Origin: Spirosoma fluviale | GTDB lineage: Bacteria > Bacteroidota > Bacteroidia > Cytophagales > Spirosomataceae | Direction of reading: 5' to 3' | DNA length: 11,179 nucleotides | Assembly: GCA_945860325.1 (NCBI GenBank) | Contig: CAMARL010000050.1 | Coordinates: 1-11,179, forward strand | Part shown: positions 6,079 through 11,179 of the stretch, piece by piece | Numbering within the stretch: position 1 is the first letter of the stretch | How the letters are laid out: each line of letters starts with the position of its first letter | Made by a program: the position numbers and the translations under genes | The notes under the pieces: model-generated | What the model saw: the letters and a program-made list of their open reading frames with translations, nothing else | What the model was told of the DNA's origin: nothing | Databases searched by the model: none

Positions 6079-6135
6079 ATCAGTTATAACACTTTTTTCA
6101 AATAAATATTTTATATTTGAAAACTGATATTTCTG
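6079..6135 (+). promoter_or_regulatory. Promoter of operon copy 2 with flanking inverted repeat
   Basis: TATATTTG at 6112-6119 lies 16 nt before the ATG, exactly as in copy 1. ATCAGTT (6079-6085) and AACTGAT (6122-6128) form a perfect 7-bp inverted repeat around it. The block AAATCAGTTATA and the stretch around the box are kept in both copies, while the bases between vary, which points to functional constraint. Confidence 0.6.
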
Positions 6136-7884
6136 ATGCAAAATACAAAAAAAGTAGACTTAGTGGCCCAGTTTCTTGAAGAAAACGTCGATTTCTCTAA
6201 AATCGAAAAGGCCAGAGCATCCAGAACTGTGGTCAATACTGGCCTTGAAGCGTATACCGGAACTTGGGGAACCGCTCAAAAAAAACATCTGTTAAATCGT
6301 GTTTTAACAGGTTATGCAAATAGGCATTTAACAGACCTCAACAACCTTTCTCTACAAAAATCTTTAGACTTGATTTTTACGCCCGAAAAACAACCGAGCG
6401 TTCCGGTCAATGACTATGATTATGAAATCACGAAAGAGGAAACAGAAAAACAAGGACACTTATATATTGAACCGGGGAAAGAGTATGTATTTGCTCCAGA
6501 ACCCAATAATGGTTCACCATGGCAGAGGCATCAATCACATGACGCGTGGCTATTTAGAAACATGGCACAGCAAAGTACTTCCGTACACTGGCGCATGGTT
6601 TTCTTCCTGCATAATTTATTAGCAGCCGGAAAAGGAAGTGTCAAAATGTTATATCAACACTACATGACTCTTTTTAATACTTCCTTTGAGTCCTACAAAA
6701 CCACGATTTACAAAATCACTTTGGATCCAACCATGTTGGATTATTTAAACCTTCAAAGCAGTCAGAAAAACAAACCTGATGAAAATTATGCCCGAGAACT
6801 ACAGGAATTATTTACGGTAGGCAAAGGACCTGGATCTCAATTTACAGAGCAAGATGTGAGTGAAATGGCTCGCTTATTGGTGGGTTGGCAATTTAGTTGG
6901 GATAGTATTAGAAAAACAACAGGGCCTATCACCAACATATTCAATGCATGGAATCACGACACAGACGATAAAAAGTTTTCTGCATTTTATGGCAATCGCG
7001 TAATTAAAGGCCAAAAAGGTCAAGATGGAAAAAAAGAATTAGATGAAGCCATCGATATGCTCTTCAACACGAACGAATGTGCTTTATACCTGAGCAGAAG
7101 ATTATACCAATTTTTCTGCTATCCCATCATTGATGATACGGTGGAAAAAAATGTCATTGTTCCAATGGCCGACTTATTACGTAAAAATAATTTTGAGCTC
7201 AAAGTTCCACTTCGTGCACTTTTAGGAAGTGCTCATTTTTACGATACCTCATTTTATAATTCGATGATCAAATCACCCTTAGAATATATTTTGGGGTTTT
7301 ATAAAGAATTTGATATGAATCTTTTCAATACGGGAGGAGGAGATATACCCAAGAGATTCTCAGATCCATTGACAGCTAATTTTTACAAATTCAAAAATTT
7401 GCAATGGGAAATGAGCAACATAGGTTTGAACTATACAGACCCTCCCAGCGTATCTGGTTGGCCTGCCTATTACCAAGCACCCGTTTATGATTTGTTTTGG
7501 ATCAATTCAGATACCATAGCTAAAAGGTCAAACTCAGGAAATGGTATTGCCAAGTGGGGCGCATATATAGGCTCAGGCGATACCAAAGGGAATGTACACT
7601 TACAAATAGATAAAATTAAATTTGTCAGTAGTTTGAAATCTCCTGATAACATCGACTTGGTCATTGATGAAACGGTTGAAAGAATCATGAGTGCTCCTAT
7701 TTCTGCTAAGGCCAAGGAACGTATTAAAGCGAGCGTTTTGGCAGGAAATACCCCTTCGTATTATACACAATTATATCAGTCGCACATGAGTAAACAGACT
7801 GAAGAGACTCGATCAATTTTAAGTAACCGATTAGAAAATTTATTTGGTGCCTTATTCCAAATGGGAGAAATCCAATTATTTTAA
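6136..7884 (+). CDS. DUF1800 family protein, copy 2
   Basis: This is a paralogue of the protein at 899, also 582 residues and roughly 85% identical by eye. It keeps all DUF1800 landmarks: KKHLLNR at 49-55, PDENYARELQELFTVGKG at about 214-231, FTEQDVSEMARLLVGWQ, the HD pair at about 274-275, and PPSVSGWPAYYQ. Residues about 66-106 are virtually identical to copy 1. Differences cluster at about 107-190 and 250-280. A one-residue insertion near 125 is balanced by a one-residue loss near 398, so the length is unchanged. Cys319 and Cys519 of copy 1 are Ser here. Like copy 1 it has no signal peptide and no membrane segment. It is followed by the DUF1501 gene after 1 nt. Its biochemical role is unknown. 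Confidence 0.93.
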   Translation: MQNTKKVDLVAQFLEENVDFSKIEKARASRTVVNTGLEAYTGTWGTAQKKHLLNRVLTGYANRHLTDLNNLSLQKSLDLIFTPEKQPSVPVNDYDYEITKEETEKQGHLYIEPGKEYVFAPEPNNGSPWQRHQSHDAWLFRNMAQQSTSVHWRMVFFLHNLLAAGKGSVKMLYQHYMTLFNTSFESYKTTIYKITLDPTMLDYLNLQSSQKNKPDENYARELQELFTVGKGPGSQFTEQDVSEMARLLVGWQFSWDSIRKTTGPITNIFNAWNHDTDDKKFSAFYGNRVIKGQKGQDGKKELDEAIDMLFNTNECALYLSRRLYQFFCYPIIDDTVEKNVIVPMADLLRKNNFELKVPLRALLGSAHFYDTSFYNSMIKSPLEYILGFYKEFDMNLFNTGGGDIPKRFSDPLTANFYKFKNLQWEMSNIGLNYTDPPSVSGWPAYYQAPVYDLFWINSDTIAKRSNSGNGIAKWGAYIGSGDTKGNVHLQIDKIKFVSSLKSPDNIDLVIDETVERIMSAPISAKAKERIKASVLAGNTPSYYTQLYQSHMSKQTEETRSILSNRLENLFGALFQMGEIQLF

Positions 7885-7885
7885 T

Positions 7886-9985
7886 ATGGATAGAAGAAAA
7901 TTTATACATCAAATGACACATGCGGCAGCCTTGCCTGCATTGTTTTCTTCTATTCCATACGAATCACTAGGTTTTGGAACACAATCCGAATTAGCTCAAA
8001 CAGTTGCCGAAGGTAACATCCTTGTGATTATCGTTTTAAGTGGAGGTAATGATGGGTTAAATACCGTCATTCCGTTGAACATGTTGTCCAAATTGAATAG
8101 CATTCGGTCGACAGTCATGTTGCCGGACAACAAAATATTGCCATTGGAAGGTACCGAATTAGGGCTTCATCCATCCCTAAAAGGTTTTCAATCTTTGCAT
8201 AAGGAAAACCGATTAAAAATTGTGCAGGCTGTGGCCTATCCCCAGCCAAGTTATTCGCATTTTAGGTCGATGGACATTTGGGATTCAGCTTCAGATGCCT
8301 TGAAATACGAGAATAGCGGTTGGGCCGCCCGATACCTAGAAGCCAAGCACCCAAATTTTCCGGAAGCCTACCCTACTGAATTATTTCCACATCCATTGTC
8401 GATGGAAATTGGTTGGAATTCTTCCTTGATGTTTACGGGAAAAAAATCTTTCACCAGCGTAGTGGCTTCAAATCCAGAATCGTTTTATGAGATCATTAAT
8501 GAGTTTGACAATAATTACCCTTCGACCCCCATCGGCGAGAAATTGAAATATTTGCAGCTCATGGCTAAGCAGTCAAATGCTTATGGAAAAGTGCTAAAGG
8601 AGCAATTTAAAAAAGGAACTGAATATGCGTTTCCAAGAAGTAATTTGGCAGACCAATTAAAAATCGTCAGCCGACTGATTTCAGGGGGATTACAAACTAG
8701 AATATATAAAGTTCAGATTGGCGGTTTTGATACCCATAGTGCGCAGGTAGAACCTGGAGATAAAACGACGGGAATGCACGCAACTATTTTGAAAGAAATA
8801 GATGAGGCTGTAACTGCATTCATGAAAAGTTTGGACCAAATGGGTAAATCGGATCGTGTGTTAGGTATGTGTGTGTCGGAATTTGGTAGAACTGTTCATT
8901 CCAATGGAACGAATGGAACTGATCATGGTACCGTTTCGCCGGTTATTTTGTTTGGTAATAAAGTGGATCCAAAGGTGGTTGGCAAAAACCCAATCATTCC
9001 CGACAACACGAAATATTCCTACGAGATGGACATGCAATACGATTTCCGTCAGGTCTATGCGTCCGTGATGAACCAATGGATGGGGGGTTCAAAAACATTT
9101 ACAAAAGAGATTTTATTTAAAGACTTTGAGCAAGTTCCCATTATCCAGTCGGCCTACATCGATTCCGACGAAGATGGTGTGCCGGATATAGTAGATAAAT
9201 GTAATGACACCCCAATAGGTGCATTAGTAGATATTAATGGATGTGAAATTTTCACTTTGCCATCAAATAATTTCAAGGTAGAAGTGGTGGCTTCCACGTG
9301 CATAGGTGCGAATAATGGATCCTTAAAGGTATCGGTTTTGAATACGAATTACTCCTATTCATTAACCGTCAAAGGACCTAATAAATACGAAAAACAGATT
9401 AATATGCCCAAAGGGGTGGCCAATAGCCTGTTGAATGGTTTGGTCTTGGGTGTATATAATATGGTCTTTACGGTGGAAAATGTAAAGAATTTCCAACAAG
9501 CCTTTGATATTAAAATAACTGAACCAGCACCTTTGGTTGTGCAATCGACCATCGACGCAGGTAACAAATCCATGAGTATCCAACTAGGTGGCGCCACTAA
9601 TTATTTCGTACAAATAAATGAAGCGTTCTTTAAAGTGACGGAGGCCAATTGGTCTACCGCCTTACCGGCTGGTTTAGTGAAACTCCAAGTGAGTACTGAT
9701 TTAAATTGCCAAGGCATTTATATCAAGGAGTTTTTTGTTTCAGAGTCGGTCACTGCATTTCCAAACCCAACCACCGGACCTGTGCAAGTACATGTGCATG
9801 GAATAGACCAAAAGGTAGATATTTCCATCGTTAATGCAGCGGGCTTGAATGTCTCAAATCAAAACTACTCTGTTCCTTCATCAAGGTTAGTCGGCTTAGA
9901 TTTAAGTACCTTTTTTGCGGGTCTTTATTTAATTCGGGTACAAGGGGAAACCGTAGATCAAACACTAAAAATAATTAAGCTATGA
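7886..9985 (+). CDS. DUF1501 family protein with Tat signal, TSP3 repeat, SprB-like domain and T9SS sorting tail, copy 2
   Basis: This 699-residue paralogue of the protein at 2649 has the same architecture. The signal starts MDRRKFIHQM (RR at 3-4). The DUF1501 domain keeps GGNDGLNT, GGFDTHSAQ, SEFGRT and GTDHGT. The acidic TSP3-like repeat (DSDEDGVPDIVDKC) is followed by an SprB-like repeat and a T9SS type A sorting domain ending TLKIIKL. Start ATG 7886 is preferred over 7844 for the same reason as in copy 1. Changes cluster after the IWDSASD motif (residues 138-190), at about 240-247, and just after GGFDTHSAQ (288-312). These surround the conserved motifs without touching them, so any difference would be in substrate or partner contact rather than loss of function. 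The likely cleavage site reads ELA/Q instead of ALA/Q. Confidence 0.93.
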   Translation: MDRRKFIHQMTHAAALPALFSSIPYESLGFGTQSELAQTVAEGNILVIIVLSGGNDGLNTVIPLNMLSKLNSIRSTVMLPDNKILPLEGTELGLHPSLKGFQSLHKENRLKIVQAVAYPQPSYSHFRSMDIWDSASDALKYENSGWAARYLEAKHPNFPEAYPTELFPHPLSMEIGWNSSLMFTGKKSFTSVVASNPESFYEIINEFDNNYPSTPIGEKLKYLQLMAKQSNAYGKVLKEQFKKGTEYAFPRSNLADQLKIVSRLISGGLQTRIYKVQIGGFDTHSAQVEPGDKTTGMHATILKEIDEAVTAFMKSLDQMGKSDRVLGMCVSEFGRTVHSNGTNGTDHGTVSPVILFGNKVDPKVVGKNPIIPDNTKYSYEMDMQYDFRQVYASVMNQWMGGSKTFTKEILFKDFEQVPIIQSAYIDSDEDGVPDIVDKCNDTPIGALVDINGCEIFTLPSNNFKVEVVASTCIGANNGSLKVSVLNTNYSYSLTVKGPNKYEKQINMPKGVANSLLNGLVLGVYNMVFTVENVKNFQQAFDIKITEPAPLVVQSTIDAGNKSMSIQLGGATNYFVQINEAFFKVTEANWSTALPAGLVKLQVSTDLNCQGIYIKEFFVSESVTAFPNPTTGPVQVHVHGIDQKVDISIVNAAGLNVSNQNYSVPSSRLVGLDLSTFFAGLYLIRVQGETVDQTLKIIKL

Positions 9986-10692
9986 AATATCTAGGAATTT
10001 TATGGATCAGCTTCTTGATATTTGCCTGCTCAAAAGGTGGCGAAACGATCACACCGGCAGTAGTAGTTGTGCTCCCGCCGACGGCCGCGTCACTTACCTT
10101 GCCGACCAACAACACAGTTTGTTATGAGGGAAGTAATATATCGAGTTTAACGTCCGATGTTTCATTTTCTTGGGCTACGGCAAAGGATACGGATGTGTAT
10201 GATTTGGTGATCACCAACCTAAACACCTTAATCAATACCACAAAATCAGTCAATAGTGAAAATAAAGCGACTGTAACCCTTTATAAAGGCACGCCGTACC
10301 GTTGGCAAGTCATTTCCAAATCCAATAAATCCAAAGAAACGGCTAGTAGTGAAGTTTGGAAATTTTACCTAGCCGGAGATGGGGCTTCTACCATTGCACC
10401 ATTCCCAGCATTAATCATTGCCCCAGTCAGTGGCGCAAGTGTGACTCCCAATGCAGGAAAAGTCAATCTTATTTGGTCAGGTGCAGATGCCGACAGCAAG
10501 GTATTAAGTTATGAAATTTATATAGACACTGATCAAGCTAAAGTTTTAGATAGGCAGGTCGCACCGAGCGCCACAGCCAGTTCTAATCTTTGGGTAACGG
10601 TAAAATCGGGCTCTGTCTATTATTGGTCGGTGAAAACGAGCGATGGAGTTTTAAGCTCTTATACGATTCCGTATAGCTTTAGGGTAAATTAA
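9982..10692 (+). CDS. Lipoprotein with two Ig/FN3-like domains, copy 2
   Basis: This 236-residue paralogue of the lipoprotein at 4745 has the same signal sequence and lipobox (LIFAC, C16) and two beta-sandwich-like modules with the W-x-x-D...Y and Y-x-W-x-V pattern. It has one more Val than copy 1, from an extra GTA codon in the linker at about 10059-10066. The first third of the gene is almost identical to copy 1, including a 131-nt tract with no difference (10069-10199). The ATGA overlap with the upstream stop is kept. The few replacements (Y108 to Q, S202-L-S to S-L-W) fall in loops or strand edges of the two modules. Its function is presumably the same as copy 1, with the DUF1501 protein as the probable partner. 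Confidence 0.85.
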   Translation: MKYLGILWISFLIFACSKGGETITPAVVVVLPPTAASLTLPTNNTVCYEGSNISSLTSDVSFSWATAKDTDVYDLVITNLNTLINTTKSVNSENKATVTLYKGTPYRWQVISKSNKSKETASSEVWKFYLAGDGASTIAPFPALIIAPVSGASVTPNAGKVNLIWSGADADSKVLSYEIYIDTDQAKVLDRQVAPSATASSNLWVTVKSGSVYYWSVKTSDGVLSSYTIPYSFRVN

Positions 10693-10765
10693 GGATGATT
10701 CAGGTGTTTAATTCTCTAATTACAATAATCTAAGAGTGAAGTTTATTTAAAATATGCGGAAATCT

Positions 10766-10921
10766 TTAATTAGCACTTGGTCTTATTTTTACTTGTTTTT
10801 TAATGTTTCTAAAATATTCAATTAATTCGTCTTTACTCATCTTCCCCAACTTTAACGAAAGCTTATCTCTTTGTTGGCGCATGTAATCAACCGAATCAAA
10901 TGTCTTTTCAGTAGTCTTCAT
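10766..10921 (-). CDS. Small protein paired with PIN gene, candidate antitoxin, 51 residues
   Basis: This is a short leftward gene starting MKTTEKTFDSVDYMRQQRDK and ending in a Lys-rich tail. Its start overlaps the end of the PIN-domain gene by 14 nt, in a different frame, which indicates one transcript. The helical, charged form (F-D-S-V-x-Y-M-R-x-x-R-D-K-L, then M-S-K-D-E-L-I-E-Y-F) resembles small proteins that accompany PIN-domain genes in Bacteroidota and are taken as antitoxins. It lies downstream of the presumed toxin, the opposite of the usual VapBC order. No known DNA-binding domain is recognised in so short a sequence, so the antitoxin role is inferred from context. Confidence 0.6.
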   Translation of the reverse strand: MKTTEKTFDSVDYMRQQRDKLSLKLGKMSKDELIEYFRNIKKQVKIRPSAN

Positions 10922-11179
10922 ATTTTTGGAATTCTCGCGGTGAACGAATTTCTAATTGTTTATAGCCATTTTTAATATTAATCGCATTGTAACCAATTAT
11001 TCTTTGGATGTTTACAATGTGTTTAAAGTTCCAACTTACCAGATAGTCTGCACGATTAATTGTTGCAAGTGCAATATGTAAACAATCCGCATAACTCGTT
11101 AATCCAACAACTTTTTCTGAAATATATTCATTTGCCAAATCAATTGCATCTTCAGATAAATCAATATACTCAGTATAAT
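10908..11179 (-). CDS. PIN-domain protein (VapC-like ribonuclease), C-terminal part, 5' end beyond window
   Basis: The leftward frame is open from the window edge to TGA at 10908-10910, giving about 90 residues. A TTG at 11138 is inside the frame and is not the start, because the reading frame continues upstream with matching PIN-like sequence (YIDLSEDAIDLANEYI). The motif SYADCLHIALATINRADYLVSWNFKHIVN is typical of the C-terminal half of PIN domains, with the conserved acidic residue in A-D-C-x-H-I-A and the W-N-F-K-H strand end. PIN proteins of this kind are Mg-dependent RNases, often toxins cutting tRNA or rRNA. The N-terminal acidic residues are outside the window, so activity cannot be judged. 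Confidence 0.8.
   Translation of the reverse strand, partial: YTEYIDLSEDAIDLANEYISEKVVGLTSYADCLHIALATINRADYLVSWNFKHIVNIQRIIGYNAINIKNGYKQLEIRSPREFQKYEDY

Larger units (their letters stand above)
6056..10692 (+). repeat. Tandem duplication, copy 2 (promoter plus three-gene operon)
   Basis: This is the second copy of the block at 820-5452. Gene order, both junctions (1-nt gap and ATGA overlap) and start spacing are unchanged. Indels are all in frame: compensating +3 and -3 bp changes within the DUF1800 gene, and one extra GTA codon in the lipoprotein gene. No copy-2 gene carries a stop or frameshift, so both operons look functional. Confidence 0.95.

Noticed and set aside
820..10692. Possible composite transposon or other mobile element carrying the repeat.
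   Set aside because: There is no transposase, integrase, terminal inverted repeat or target-site duplication in the window, and the repeats are direct and consist of the genes themselves.
10714..10736. Imperfect hairpin between the second lipoprotein gene and the small leftward gene.
   Set aside because: The stem is broken by mismatches and there is no T-run on either strand, so a terminator call is not supported.

Overview
The window comes from a low-GC member of the Bacteroidota. The evidence is a type IX secretion (T9SS) C-terminal sorting domain on both long proteins, a TAnnTTTG-type promoter box in front of each operon, almost no Shine-Dalgarno sequences, an SprB-like repeat, and the DUF1800/DUF1501 gene pair. 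A Cytophagales-like or related environmental lineage is plausible, but the sequence does not fix the genus.

Layout. Bases 3-263 (+) hold the 3' end of a proline-iminopeptidase-type alpha/beta hydrolase. Bases 314-820 (-) encode a small exported Rieske [2Fe-2S] protein. Divergent from it is a three-gene operon: a DUF1800 protein (899-2647), a Tat-signal DUF1501 protein with a T9SS tail (2649-4748), and a lipoprotein with two Ig/FN3-like domains (4745-5452). A spacer of about 680 bp (5453-6135) holds small leftward ORFs, two leftward intrinsic terminators and a pair of palindromes. The whole operon, with its promoter, then occurs again at 6136-7884, 7886-9985 and 9982-10692. The window closes with two leftward genes: a 51-residue protein (10766-10921) and a PIN-domain protein cut by the right edge (10908-11179), probably a toxin-antitoxin-type pair.

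How the genes fit together. Within each operon the genes are tightly coupled (1-nt gap, then a 4-nt ATGA overlap), so the three products are probably made together. The DUF1501 protein carries an RR signal for the inner membrane and a sorting domain for the outer membrane. The third protein is a lipoprotein. The DUF1800 protein has no export signal of its own. A reasonable hypothesis is a cell-surface DUF1501 enzyme with a lipoprotein partner, with DUF1800 acting as a cytoplasmic maturation partner or as a co-exported passenger. The biochemical function of both DUF families is not established.

The most notable feature is the tandem duplication. All three start codons recur at an offset of exactly 5237 bp. 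The copies are a mosaic of nearly identical tracts and clearly diverged tracts, which suggests gene conversion between the copies or selection for difference in defined patches. The left edge of the duplicated unit appears to include the first codons of the Rieske gene, left as a decayed remnant before copy 2.
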